64,000 bases of DNA, from positions 58,656,919 through 58,720,918 of the forward strand of contig JAVHZZ010000011.1 of the NCBI GenBank assembly GCA_036250195.1, read 5' to 3'. Both the position numbers and the translations under genes were made by a program. This DNA comes from Mixophyes australis. Taxonomy: Eukaryota; Chordata; Amphibia; Anura; Limnodynastidae. Under the pieces are notes generated by a model that saw nothing but the letters and a program-made list of their open reading frames with translations, made no database searches and was not told the origin of the DNA. Shown in pieces: positions 22,329-34,059 of the stretch. Position 1 is the stretch's first letter. Every line of letters starts with the position of its first letter.

Positions 22329-23622
22329 ACAGTTTCATAAATGGAACCCAAAGGCTGGTAAAGAAGGATCTCTACTCTGTAGAAATTCCAAAGGTGTGTC
22401 AGTATTTGTATTCATTCATTGTATTTTGCATCATTATATCTTTTTGTGAAATGTTTATTATATATCATCCTTTTTTGGTTTACTATGCAATAAATTTTTC
22501 CTTAACTAAACTCCAGTTAAAATGCAAGTTAAAAAATGTAATCATGATTATTATTATGCAATTTGTGTACCTGCAGAAATAAACCCTGAAATCTGCTTAG
22601 TTATTTCTTGCATTTATAAATGTCCCCTCCAAATAAATGTCTTCTGTGTATTGTGACACAAACTTTGATATTGCTTCAGGTTCCATATTTTGTTGAGAAA
22701 GCCCTGAATATTACACTGAGGCAACACCTAGGTTGCCAAATGGATCACCTGGCTCTGTGCTGAAGTCTTTCCTATAACAATAGATCAAATAGATCAAATA
22801 GGATCTATAAGTTATATTCAGGGTAGGGTAGCTACTTATAGATTCATATAACATCATTTTTTTAGTGCTGCAGAGTTTTTTTCTAATTCGGGACTCCTCT
22901 GTGCCTGGTGTCACAGCATTCAGCATTAATCCTGTGAATAGTGATCATGAAGCCAGGAAACAAATGAAACAATTACTAACATTTTTATTAGACCATCAAA
23001 CGTTGAGAGCTGGATCTGCAGATGGAGGAGGACACAGGAGAGGGGAGTGGCTGCCATCTTTAATAGATGTTAGAAACATCCATTTGGAGATATGAGTCTC
23101 CTATTGTTAATGAATTTCAACAATGTCATCCCAGTGGCTCACTGGTTGACAATTTCTGTCAATACCTCACCATCACCACCTACCTCACATACTTTGCAAG
23201 TATAGGTAACTGACTATGATTTGTCTTAAGCTTTTTGCTGGTTGTCAGTCATAGACAACTGGCTAAAATCCATGTGTATGGATACCACTGCCAGTAGCAC
23301 CTGAAAAGTAAAGAAGATCATGGGAGGCTCTAGTACAAAAAAACAGTTTTGGGCTATAGGTATAAAATAGTAATATGAATGAGAGTTGATTTATCCTTTA
23401 GCAGTATCTGATTATTCTGTTTAATACTAAAATCGAGTTAATGAAGGCAGGTTCTTACAGAGGTTTATAGAGACCCAGAGAAACCCAAATTAATAGGCCT
23501 CGCACCCCCTCTTTCTTAATCCACCGCCTGAAAAAAAACATTAAAAAATGCATTTAAAATGTATCTTAATGCTTAACTTTATTAAAATGTACAAATAAAA
23601 TACTGTATACATATACTGATGC
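22329..23622. other. No recognisable feature
   Basis: No recognisable coding motif, repeat or RNA gene; short open frames only. Confidence 0.45.
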
Positions 23623-23659
23623 ACTGGATTATTGAAGATTTCAAATTAGGAGTTTCTTT

Positions 23660-24061
23660 CTAACTTTTTTCTGCAAATGCAATCAATTTGGAAAAATACA
23701 ACTTTCGTGCCACATCACAGTTAATATTGAGCACAGCAAGCCCATTCCATTGCGCTTGCTCCATAGTTAAGCAATGATAGTTTTTTACGTTCTTCAGCAC
23801 ACTGAACATTTGTTCACTAGAAGCAACAAATGCTGGCAAAGTGAGGAAAATGCACAAAGCAATTGTGATGTTGGGAAACACACCAGAAAGTTCTAGTTCT
23901 ATGATTTCTGTAAGTAGTTCCTTTGGCTTGCTTTCCAACTTAATGTTTGTACTATAAATTTGTTTCAGGAAAATTAGTTTGTCACTGAAATCTTGGGCAA
24001 TATCTTTCTTGTGTTGTTGCTGAAGGTGTTCAGCTGTGGAGCACAGGTCTTCATTGCTCAT
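23660..24061 (-). pseudogene. hAT transposase C-terminal fragment, copy 1
   Basis: The 133-residue frame ends in the hAT dimerisation domain: LSGVFPNITIALCIFLTLPAF, then VASSEQMFSVLKNVKNYH and LAVLNIN, closely resembling the C terminus of ZMYM-type hAT transposases. In active proteins this domain drives dimer assembly. Upstream sequence continues in frame through a TAG (FL, stop, EFNK) and then decays, so the RNase-H-like catalytic core is lost. It is a fossil of a third hAT lineage, different from hAT-1. Confidence 0.82.
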
Positions 24062-25887
24062 TTTGTTGAACTCCTAAAGAAACTTAAACAAGTTACAAAT
24101 TATTTCCAATGAAGTAAATCGACGATGAAGACCACACAGAATACTACATTTAAAATGTTGACCCTGTAGTGCTTTTTGACATCATGCACAGAGAGAGCAA
24201 TAAACACACGCGCTGATGAGCGTTATGCCAATTTAACCAATTAACACGTTTAGGCTCTAGGTTTGAATTTCATCGCTTAGAAATTGCCAAGTTATCAAGT
24301 AGGATAAATAAAAAAAATAAAAAAAGTCAGAACACCAAAAAAATAAGTCAGACAATTTTGATGCCCCCTACCAGTCGGATGCCCAGGGAAATTTTTCCCC
24401 TAGCCCTCCCACTCTGGTAGGACCTGCATGAATGAGAATCTAACATAAAACAAAATTCACTGTTATACATGGTTTGTGGATTTAAAGATGTGTCCACAAA
24501 ATATTTGGCCCTGGAAATGGTAATATTTTCAGTATTGACCAATAGCACAAAATTCCTCTTTTCCGGCATATTAGATACGGTAGTACCATGTTTTTCTTTT
24601 TCTCAGGGTTTTATATATGAATTTTCATTAAGTAGGAGTATTTAAAATGCTTAATAGAATAATATAATTGCATTAAGTAAACATGACATTATGGGGATTG
24701 TAGTCTACCAAGACAGTATCAAGTGTCACATATTTTGGCACACCAGTTGACCAGTTAGATAACCCTGAAGACTATTTAAAAATGTTGGCAACTAAGTATT
24801 ATAGGTGAAACCAATACTTTTTTTATGTTGTCTGGAATTAAAACATGACCTCCATTTTTATGCAGGGGGGGGTGAGAGGAAAGAGGCAGGGAGGAGACAT
24901 CACTGGGAGCAGTCCAAGAATGGTGGTCAGTGGATTGCAAAAGGGGCCTTCACGTGGGCAGCCCAGAGGAAGTGGCATGGGCCCTAACTGGACCTAGAAG
25001 GCGAGGCCGCAGCCGTATGGATAGTGTAATAGTCAGACCAGGTGAACCACTTCATCAGGGGGAGGACACTGAAGGGATATACTTGAAACCGATAGTTTGA
25101 ATCACATAATTATACTATGTGTTCCCTATAATTTTGGAAAGAGGTGGAGCAGCCAAACCCTTTCAGTTCTGGGCGATAGTAGCTCTAGCGACAATTAACA
25201 TATGTCCAGCCACAGACCTATGGTGAGCTGGGAAATCAGGTAGATAGAGTTTAAGAAGGGCCAGGGAAGTCTGTGGCGTGGTGGCTGCAGAAGTTACTGT
25301 AGAAGTCATACAAGGTGTTAGTGATTAGTGCATTTACAGCACAGTCTTTTTCAAGGTGGACTCAGGGGTCTGTGAGGTCATGGGGTCTCAGGTCACTCTG
25401 GCAACTAGTTAGGTGAAAAAATTAACTATATTTTAATTCGTAGTAATGCTCAGACTTATATATAGAAGCAATTATTAATAAAATGGCAGAGGTTTACCAT
25501 TGCGTAATGTTCAGTACTTTTGGTTATTGTGACCCCACTATCTCCCACTCTAGCCACATATATGAATAGGTCACCGTCTCAAGGATGCTGGCTGTCCGTG
25601 CCAATATTATCCACAGGACCTTTCAGAGCCAGTCTCACAATACATGGGAATAGACATTGCTGGCAGTATGATATTATACATAAGGCTACATGGTGATGTC
25701 TATATATATATTGGAAAGAATATATGATGTTTATCTATTTTCCCCTTTTGGAATTATAACTATTTGTGACATCTATCTCAAATATGTAAGTTTTATTATG
25801 TTTTTGTGCAACACTTTTATGTGACCTTTGAACCTGTATCAGAGAGTTTCCTGTATATAAGGGAACCAAATTGTACTAGCCCTATCC

Positions 25888-25925
25888 TTGAAAAAGACCT
25901 GCCACAAGAGGTTGAAACGCATTAG
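25888..25925 (+). ncRNA. Degenerate hammerhead motif, copy 1
   Basis: TTGAAAA stands where CTGANGA is required, followed by a good stem II (GACCT/AGGTT, loop GCCACAAG), then GAAACGCATT. Two invariant core positions are changed and stem III has a C-A mismatch, so it should be inactive. The context resembles a Penelope-like element terminus. Confidence 0.4.
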
Positions 25926-26732
25926 AGTGAAAGGGTTATATATTTTGGAACAAACTGGACCCCAAAGTTACCATCTGAAGGACCAGAACTTATAACAACA
26001 CGCTCATTTTCTGTCTCTATCTGGTAGGGATCCATTCAATACATCTATGTTCCAGTTTTTTCTTAATGTTTTTAGAATTTTTGCATGTTCGATATATGTG
26101 CCAGCATGTGCAATAAAAGTATTTTTTAAGTTTAAATGGTATCACGCCAGATCCGTTTTATTTGTTTTTCATATCCATACTGAGGGACTATCCCTGATGG
26201 AAGACAAGATCAAAGAAATTCTGACACCATGCCTGATTCAAATTTTCCTCCTGTAAGTGTCTTCACATAAGCATTTGGGTTGTGAAGGACCAGTCAACAC
26301 AATCACACTACAACTATTTGAGCACTGAAGGCGATTATATAATTACAAGTTAACCCGTGCATGATTCTCATGCATTCTAGTCAAATCAAGCTACTTAAGG
26401 TGTTAAAAAGGTTCTTGTCATGCATTTGGGCCATAGCCCAGGCCTCCTCAGGGGAAGAGCGTTACTTCCCGACGCAAGCGCCCTTTTTTAACGTGGTTTT
26501 GTCCACATGTCACCACCTCATCATTTTTCTCCATCACCTCATCCTTCATCTTTATCGCCACATCTATCCAGATGTCTATCCAGACACAGGGATCTCTCTC
26601 AGCGGTCCTGAGTATCACACTCCTCTCGTTCTGTCACCCCCGGCAACCACCAATCACTCCCCACTGTCACCCCCGGCAACCACCAGCCACTCCCAACTGG
26701 ATTATTGAAGATTTCAAATTAGGAGTTTCTTT

Positions 26733-27134
26733 CTAACTTTTTTCTGCAAATGCAATCAATTTGGAAAAATACAACTTTCGTGCCACATCACAGTTAATAT
26801 TGAGCACAGCAAGCCCATTCCATTGCGCTTGCTCCATAGTTAAGCAATGATAGTTTTTTACGTTCTTCAGCACACTGAACATTTGTTCACTAGAAGCAAC
26901 AAATGCTGGCAAAGTGAGGAAAATGCACAAAGCAATTGTGATGTTGGGAAACACACCAGAAAGTTCTAGTTCTATGATTTCTGTAAGTAGTTCCTTTGGC
27001 TTGCTTTCCAACTTAATGTTTGTACTATAAATTTGTTTCAGGAAAATTAGTTTGTCACTGAAATCTTGGGCAATATCTTTCTTGTGTTGTTGCTGAAGGT
27101 GTTCAGCTGTGGAGCACAGGTCTTCATTGCTCAT
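26733..27134 (-). pseudogene. hAT transposase C-terminal fragment, copy 2
   Basis: Identical in translation to the fragment at 23660-24061, as the second copy of the 3,073-bp tandem duplication. The same upstream in-frame TAG is present. Confidence 0.82.
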
Positions 27135-28960
27135 TTTGTTGAACTCCTAAAGAAACTTAAACAAGTTACAAATTATTTCCAATGAAGTAAATCGACGATG
27201 AAGACCACACAGAATACTACATTTAAAATGTTGACCCTGTAGTGCTTTTTGACATCATGCACAGAGAGAGCAATAAACACACGCGCTGATGAGCGTTATG
27301 CCAATTTAACCAATTAACACGTTTAGGCTCTAGGTTTGAATTTCATCGCTTAGAAATTGCCAAGTTATCAAGTAGGATAAATAAAAAAAATAAAAAAAGT
27401 CAGAACACCAAAAAAATAAGTCAGACAATTTTGATGCCCCCTACCAGTCGGATGCCCAGGGAAATTTTTCCCCTAGCCCTCCCACTCTGGTAGGACCTGC
27501 ATGAATGAGAATCTAACATAAAACAAAATTCACTGTTATACATGGTTTGTGGATTTAAAGATGTGTCCACAAAATATTTGGCCCTGGAAATGGTAATATT
27601 TTCAGTATTGACCAATAGCACAAAATTCCTCTTTTCCGGCATATTAGATACGGTAGTACCATGTTTTTCTTTTTCTCAGGGTTTTATATATGAATTTTCA
27701 TTAAGTAGGAGTATTTAAAATGCTTAATAGAATAATATAATTGCATTAAGTAAACATGACATTATGGGGATTGTAGTCTACCAAGACAGTATCAAGTGTC
27801 ACATATTTTGGCACACCAGTTGACCAGTTAGATAACCCTGAAGACTATTTAAAAATGTTGGCAACTAAGTATTATAGGTGAAACCAATACTTTTTTTATG
27901 TTGTCTGGAATTAAAACATGACCTCCATTTTTATGCAGGGGGGGGTGAGAGGAAAGAGGCAGGGAGGAGACATCACTGGGAGCAGTCCAAGAATGGTGGT
28001 CAGTGGATTGCAAAAGGGGCCTTCACGTGGGCAGCCCAGAGGAAGTGGCATGGGCCCTAACTGGACCTAGAAGGCGAGGCCGCAGCCGTATGGATAGTGT
28101 AATAGTCAGACCAGGTGAACCACTTCATCAGGGGGAGGACACTGAAGGGATATACTTGAAACCGATAGTTTGAATCACATAATTATACTATGTGTTCCCT
28201 ATAATTTTGGAAAGAGGTGGAGCAGCCAAACCCTTTCAGTTCTGGGCGATAGTAGCTCTAGCGACAATTAACATATGTCCAGCCACAGACCTATGGTGAG
28301 CTGGGAAATCAGGTAGATAGAGTTTAAGAAGGGCCAGGGAAGTCTGTGGCGTGGTGGCTGCAGAAGTTACTGTAGAAGTCATACAAGGTGTTAGTGATTA
28401 GTGCATTTACAGCACAGTCTTTTTCAAGGTGGACTCAGGGGTCTGTGAGGTCATGGGGTCTCAGGTCACTCTGGCAACTAGTTAGGTGAAAAAATTAACT
28501 ATATTTTAATTCGTAGTAATGCTCAGACTTATATATAGAAGCAATTATTAATAAAATGGCAGAGGTTTACCATTGCGTAATGTTCAGTACTTTTGGTTAT
28601 TGTGACCCCACTATCTCCCACTCTAGCCACATATATGAATAGGTCACCGTCTCAAGGATGCTGGCTGTCCGTGCCAATATTATCCACAGGACCTTTCAGA
28701 GCCAGTCTCACAATACATGGGAATAGACATTGCTGGCAGTATGATATTATACATAAGGCTACATGGTGATGTCTATATATATATTGGAAAGAATATATGA
28801 TGTTTATCTATTTTCCCCTTTTGGAATTATAACTATTTGTGACATCTATCTCAAATATGTAAGTTTTATTATGTTTTTGTGCAACACTTTTATGTGACCT
28901 TTGAACCTGTATCAGAGAGTTTCCTGTATATAAGGGAACCAAATTGTACTAGCCCTATCC

Positions 28961-28998
28961 TTGAAAAAGACCTGCCACAAGAGGTTGAAACGCATTAG
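28961..28998 (+). ncRNA. Degenerate hammerhead motif, copy 2
   Basis: Second copy, by tandem duplication, of the motif at 25888-25925, with the same core substitutions. Confidence 0.4.
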
Positions 28999-29877
28999 AG
29001 TGAAAGGGTTATATATTTTGGAACAAACTGGACCCCAAAGTTACCATCTGAAGGACCAGAACTTATAACAACACGCTCATTTTCTGTCTCTATCTGGTAG
29101 GGATCCATTCAATACATCTATGTTCCAGTTTTTTCTTAATGTTTTTAGAATTTTTGCATGTTCGATATATGTGCCAGCATGTGCAATAAAAGTATTTTTT
29201 AAGTTTAAATGGTATCACGCCAGATCCGTTTTATTTGTTTTTCATATCCATACTGAGGGACTATCCCTGATGGAAGACAAGATCAAAGAAATTCTGACAC
29301 CATGCCTGATTCAAATTTTCCTCCTGTAAGTGTCTTCACATAAGCATTTGGGTTGTGAAGGACCAGTCAACACAATCACACTACAACTATTTGAGCACTG
29401 AAGGCGATTATATAATTACAAGTTAACCCGTGCATGATTCTCATGCATTCTAGTCAAATCAAGCTACTTAAGGTGTTAAAAAGGTTCTTGTCATGCATTT
29501 GGGCCATAGCCCAGGCCTCCTCAGGGGAAGAGCGTTACTTCCCGACGCAAGCGCCCTTTTTTAACGTGGTTTTGTCCACATGTCACCACCTCATCATTTT
29601 TCTCCATCACCTCATCCTTCATCTTTATCGCCACATCTATCCAGATGTCTATCCAGACACAGGGATCTCTCTCAGCGGTCCTGAGTATCACACTCCTCTC
29701 GTTCTGTCACCCCCGGCAACCACCAATCACTCCCCACTGTCACCCCCGGCAACCACCAGCCACTCCCAACTGTCACTTCTCCTTCAAGAAATATATATAT
29801 ATTTTTTTAAAATCTTTATAAACACTTTTAACAATTAACAAATTAAATTAACAAATTAAAAACATCTTAGTATACCA

Positions 29878-30058
29878 AATTTCAGCCCTTTCTGAGTTTT
29901 TTTTTCTACACACACTAAGAATTTAGTAGGTCAGTGTATAACTCCGCCCAGCAGGGGGCGCTGCAGAAAATTTCAGCCCTTTCTGAGTTTTTTTCCCCAC
30001 ACACACTAAGAATTTAGAAGGTCAGTGTATAACTTCGCCCAGCAGGTGGCGCTGCAGC
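29878..30058. repeat. Two-copy ~90-bp tandem repeat
   Basis: AATTTCAGCCCTTTCTGAG, then CACACACTAAGAATTTAG and GCGCTGCAG occur twice in a row. The block follows the tandem duplication and ends near a TTTATATAGTAGAT tail, suggesting the end of an unclassified mobile element that began in the duplicated segment. Confidence 0.7.
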
Positions 30059-30060
30059 TT

Positions 30061-31265
30061 GGTTTTTTTTTTTACACACACAGACACACGCCACTAGGCT
30101 TTTATATAGTAGATTGTCTAGTAAGTTGAATCACATAGGAGAGTCAATGTGGTGGAATTAATCACAATGATTGATCTATATCAAGCAACTGTTTCAAGAA
30201 ATTCCAATCTTCTCAATTAATAACATTGTTTAAACGATGTCACACTATGTTGTATTTTCATTTTTTTACATGCTATATACTACTTCGAATTTATAAGAAG
30301 GAAAGGACCACTATATTATGACACATGGATCCTCTCATCATTTGAATATAAGTATTTTATTTTCACATTCATTGTTCGAGTATTGATTTATTGTCATTTG
30401 TTGTTTACAATTTGTTGATATAGGTATGTGAACAGACTCAGTGGTGCAGGATACTCTTTACTTTATATATAGATATACTAGTCAAAACACAATGGGCCTG
30501 AGTCTTTAAGGAGAGCAAAGCATAAAACAGGAGTAACTGCATTGGAGGGAGAGGTAAAATATGTATCAATGGCTACTGTTCAATGCCAACAATTTTCTGG
30601 AGGCCACTATAAAATGCAGACCCAAGCAGTTAATGTATTAAACAGTGGTCCTGTCAAATCGCCAATTTTTATTAAAGGCAAAACCTGGAGTTTTGACGCA
30701 TCGTAACTGCAGCGTTACACAATATAAACCTGTGATACATTTTTATATAATAACATTTATGTTGATACTTATAAATATATTTTCTACTGCTTTTTCAGCC
30801 AGTATAGTACTCTGGAGGCACATTACATATCATGTAGAAGTTCTAACAGAATTAGCTCTCAGGACACCTGTTGACCTAACTAATTAGCTGCCAGCTAGCT
30901 ATTTTAACAGTCACTCAGACATTGCTCTGATTACAAGTCAGATCTAAGCCGCACCTCATAACAATGGACATTTGAAACAAAATTACTTTAGCTAACACAA
31001 GCAAAATGACTTCTGCTGTCCTATTATTTTCAAACAATATGGCAATATTCTTTATATTTCTATTATATACAGGTAATATAAAGGTTCAAAATGTACCTAA
31101 TAACATGAAATAAAATACACATAATACACTAATACTTTGGTGTAAATACTAAGAGTGGGTCAAGAATGCAAAAGTACATTAAACTGTCAGTAACAGGTGA
31201 TGAATAAAAAGTCCTCAGTCCACTGGGACCCCGTTTTGTAACAATCCATATGGCCTCTTTTGCAT
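30061..31265. other. No recognisable feature
   Basis: AT-rich sequence with no motif I can assign. Its right part borders the copia relic, whose exact downstream end I cannot fix. Confidence 0.4.
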
Positions 31266-31269
31266 CTTC

Positions 31270-31610
31270 CATTAGGGTAATTTATTCTGCCTTAGTTGTA
31301 CATAAGGGTACAGTTGTACATAAGGCTACAATGGGCTGTTTCCAGCTTTCCCGGCTGTGTCTGCCATTAAAAAACATATATACTGTATAGGAGCGCCTAA
31401 TGTCCTCATCAGATCCTCAGTCAGCATCACAGAATGCCTTAAGCTCTGAGTTTTCATTCTTTGAGAAGCATAATTTTAGTGTGGCCATTCCTTTCAGGTA
31501 CCTCAGTATGCATTTCTATAGAAATCCAATACAGGTTCGCTGCATTTGTTGCAAACTGGCTGACGTGGCTTACATTTTTATATTCAATATCTTTGCCAGT
31601 CACTTCACTC
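31270..31610 (-). pseudogene. copia RNase H / end of RT relic
   Basis: In the minus strand SELKAFCDAD is followed by a TGA where copia has W, then GSDEDIRRSYT and later SWKQPIVAL. This is the hallmark series of the Ty1/copia RNase H (CDADW..D...RRST.GY, then SW.S.KQ..VALS). Just upstream VSQFATNAANLYW matches the preceding connection segment. Several stops make it non-functional. Confidence 0.7.
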
Positions 31611-31724
31611 TTATTCTTAATAAAGTATACATGCGTTTTTCATATTGCATTATCAATCAGGGGGACAAAATATTTGAACTCACTGAATGACTCCACTTCC
31701 ATTGCCCCACACAGGCCTCTAAGT

Positions 31725-32038
31725 CATACTTGCCAACTCTCCCGGTATGTCCGGGAGACTCCCGCATTTTGAGAGAGTCTCCCGGACTCCCGGGCGAGTG
31801 TGGCAAAATCCCGGATCTGCCCACTTCCTAGTGAAGTGGGCAGAATTAGGTCACAAACGCCGCGATTCCTGGTGAATCGCGGCGTTTGGCCCCGCCCCCC
31901 GCTGTCAAATGACGCATTTTGCGTCATGATGTCATGGGGGCGGGTCCAAAATGACACAGATTTTGGAGGCCCGCCCCTCATGACGCCCACCTCCCCCGCA
32001 GGCTCCCGGATACCAACATTGTAAAGTTGGTAAGTATG
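31725..32038. mobile_element. hAT MITE-B copy 2 (314 bp)
   Basis: Termini CATACTTGCCAAC and GTTGGTAAGTATG are flanked by a perfect 8-bp duplication CTCTAAGT (31717-31724 and 32039-32046). It shares the CCCGGGAG-rich palindromic end with copy 1 and adds a second internal palindrome, CGCCGCGATTC/GAATCGCGGCG. Confidence 0.92.
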
Positions 32039-32232
32039 CTCTAAGTACTAATGCCAATGGCTGCTCAGCTCTGCTCCCAGGGAATGAACAGAGTGCCTGT
32101 TTCCCCATTATGCAACTTTCACTTTCACACACTGGTTTTTCATTATTTTTCAAAGTTATTCCTGTCCCCATGCCGTCCAGTAACTTTTGTACATTACCAT
32201 ATTACAGGTAACCTAATCATCTGTGCCATAGC

Positions 32233-32435
32233 CAGGGGCAGGCTGGGCCGCTCAGTCTAATCGCTGTCTAACCCCCTCCCCCCGTGGATGCAAGCAGTGT
32301 CGTCCACTTAAACTGAATATCACCAGCGGCGCACAGGCGGCCGCATCACATGACACTCGATGCGGCCACATCATTGTGTCATGTGATGCGGCTGCCTGTG
32401 CGCCCCCCGGGCTGAAATTTGCCAGCCCGCCCCTG
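32233..32435. mobile_element. hAT MITE-C (203 bp)
   Basis: Termini CAGGGGCAGGCTGG and CCAGCCCGCCCCTG are inverted repeats, flanked by a perfect 8-bp duplication GCCATAGC (32225-32232 and 32436-32443). The interior has a long palindrome around TGATGCGGCC. Non-coding. Confidence 0.9.
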
Positions 32436-32589
32436 GCCATAGCTCTATAAAAACTCCTCATCAGAAGCAGCCATTGCACAAAACGCTTCCGTGTCCAGAT
32501 CATATAAATCCTGTGACAGGTTGCCATGGCTATCACAGTCAGTGCAGAATACACTGTCCTCTTCAAAATTGCACTATGAATCCCTTCTT

Positions 32590-32740
32590 ATCCAAAACAC
32601 AGCTGTCATATTTGTTCCCAAGTCTGGCATGTACAATACATGCTCAATATCAGTGACTACTGTGTTTCCTTTAGTTCTTAGTCCAACATATACTGTCCCA
32701 ATTTCTGTGGCAATTAACGTCTTATTCCCTACTCCTCTGT
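32590..32740 (-). pseudogene. copia protease-integrase linker relic
   Basis: The minus strand reads TEIGTVYVGLRTKGN, then IEHVLYIARLGN and LDKKGFIVQF before a stop. Copia polyproteins carry the same order (GTV.V.L, DVLYVP.L..NL, KGY.V.F) between the protease and the integrase zinc finger. Confidence 0.65.
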
Positions 32741-32869
32741 CACAGGGTCACATAATTTCAGTGATTTAAACAACATTTGTTGCAGCTAAAATGCCTCGTG
32801 GCTCTCAAGTCCGTGTACTAGCAATCTTTGCTTGTGATCATCTACTGCAAACTGTTCTTTCACTAACAA

Positions 32870-33160
32870 CTCCATGAATTTATACCTTGGTTTATTAACT
32901 TTACATTCTGAGGCTTTGTGTCCTGGTATGTGACACTTGAAAATGTCAATTTTATTTTCTTGGCTTTTACACCCTTGGAGAGTAAGGCAGAGATATCCAC
33001 AAATCCGGTATTGAAACTGATGTAATCTTGTTCATACAATTTCCGTTGTAACTTTGGTCATGCATAGCTCTAAAGCAACTACCAGAAAATGTATTGACAG
33101 AATATACATGCTGCTGCACAGCTAAACCAATGGTGTCCATCGCTCTGTCCACATCAGGGT
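32870..33160 (-). pseudogene. copia gag and zinc knuckle relic
   Basis: RAMDTIGLAVQQHVYSV resembles the copia gag segment around ALA.I...V. About 50 codons later, after a shift, CHIPGHKASEC gives CX4HX4C of the zinc knuckle; the first cysteine is replaced. The match is partial but the order and spacing fit the downstream relics. Confidence 0.55.
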
Positions 33161-33254
33161 CATTAGTGAGACCCTCTCTCCTTTGAGGTTACCAGCAAGG
33201 CAGCGGTTACTGTCACTACGCTTTTGACGGATACACAGCTTCCTAAGTCCCAGG

Positions 33255-33370
33255 GGTAAATGTATTAAGCAGCGGATTCTGCAAGTCGACGATATTTAGC
33301 AACTTTGAAGGGAAAATTTAAAACAGCAATGGCTTTCAAGGCAAGGTCTTATAACTGCCTCGTTTCCACA
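33255..33370. repeat. Half of a palindromic MITE related to 37755
   Basis: GGGGTAAATGTATTAAGC and then AAAATTTAAAACAGC...GGCTT...AAGGCAAG follow the arm of the palindrome at 37755-37945. Only one arm is recognisable. Confidence 0.45.
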
Positions 33371-33461
33371 AAAATAAATCCTGCAATTCGTGTGCTTTCA
33401 AATAATTTTAAGATCATTTATTCTATACTGACAAAAGTTGAATGACATATAAAAGTCTATT

Positions 33462-33510
33462 TTATTAATATTATTATTTATAAAGCGCTAACATGTAGTG
33501 GTATACATTG
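33462..33510 (-). repeat. L2-like LINE 3' tail
   Basis: On the minus strand GCGCTTTATAAATAATAATA is the characteristic 3' end of L2-type LINEs in frogs, ending in a simple repeat. Only this tail is clear. Confidence 0.55.
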
Positions 33511-34059
33511 AGGGTATCATGATACAAATTTCAACAGCATTATGAGCCAATAAAAATGCAGTAATTGGCAACTGGCATTTCTGTGCAAATAGCAGTGGTT
33601 TGGTATGGATTGTCACCCAAATATTTAGTGCAGTTGGTGTGGTTGAAATTATTTTAATATAATGTATAATAACTTTGTCCAAAAATTATTACTATCTCTT
33701 TTCAGGGGAGGGCTGGCAATTTTTAGCCCAGGGATCAAAATCCGACTCAGCAGCCAATTAGGAACATTTTAACCTAGGGCAGGACTGGAACTAAAAATCA
33801 GCCCTTGCACTTAAAGTTCACAGGCCCACCTCAGTTTCAGCAGGAAAGAAACCGTGTGCTGCCCCGCAGTGAAAAAGGGCATGACCACATTGTGTTGTGG
33901 GTGTGGCCAACATGGGGCATTGATACATACATTATAATAAAACATTACATTTATCACGCCCTCCCAGCCACATCACGCCATCTCCCCAGGCACATTATGA
34001 CACCCCCAGCCCACTGTACTTATCTATGCTTCTGGTGCTGCTGACATTCATAAGGGTGG

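Larger units (their letters stand above)
23623..29768. repeat. Direct tandem duplication of 3,073 bp
   Basis: Copy 1 is 23623-26695 and copy 2 is 26696-29768. Every landmark recurs at an offset of exactly 3,073 bases, and I found no difference in the stretches I compared. The junction shows 4-base microhomology ACTG: the left boundary reads GC-ACTG-GATT, the right CA-ACTG-TCAC and the junction CA-ACTG-GATT. This is what a replication-based or end-joining duplication leaves. The absence of differences means a very recent event or an assembly duplicate. Confidence 0.95.
31266..33200 (-). mobile_element. Decayed Ty1/copia retrotransposon
   Basis: Minus-strand translation, with stops and shifts, shows copia signatures in the proper order: a gag-like segment and zinc knuckle (about 33160-32870), the region between protease and integrase (32740-32590), an integrase snippet (31680-31640) and RT/RNase H (31610-31270). 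LTRs are not recognisable. Two MITEs with intact target duplications interrupt it, so it was already resident when they inserted. Frame and spacing show internal deletions. Confidence 0.7.

Noticed and set aside
24997..25075. Hammerhead ribozyme with CTGATGA on the minus strand
   Set aside because: The core heptamer is present but no GAAA box and no proper stem II follow it.
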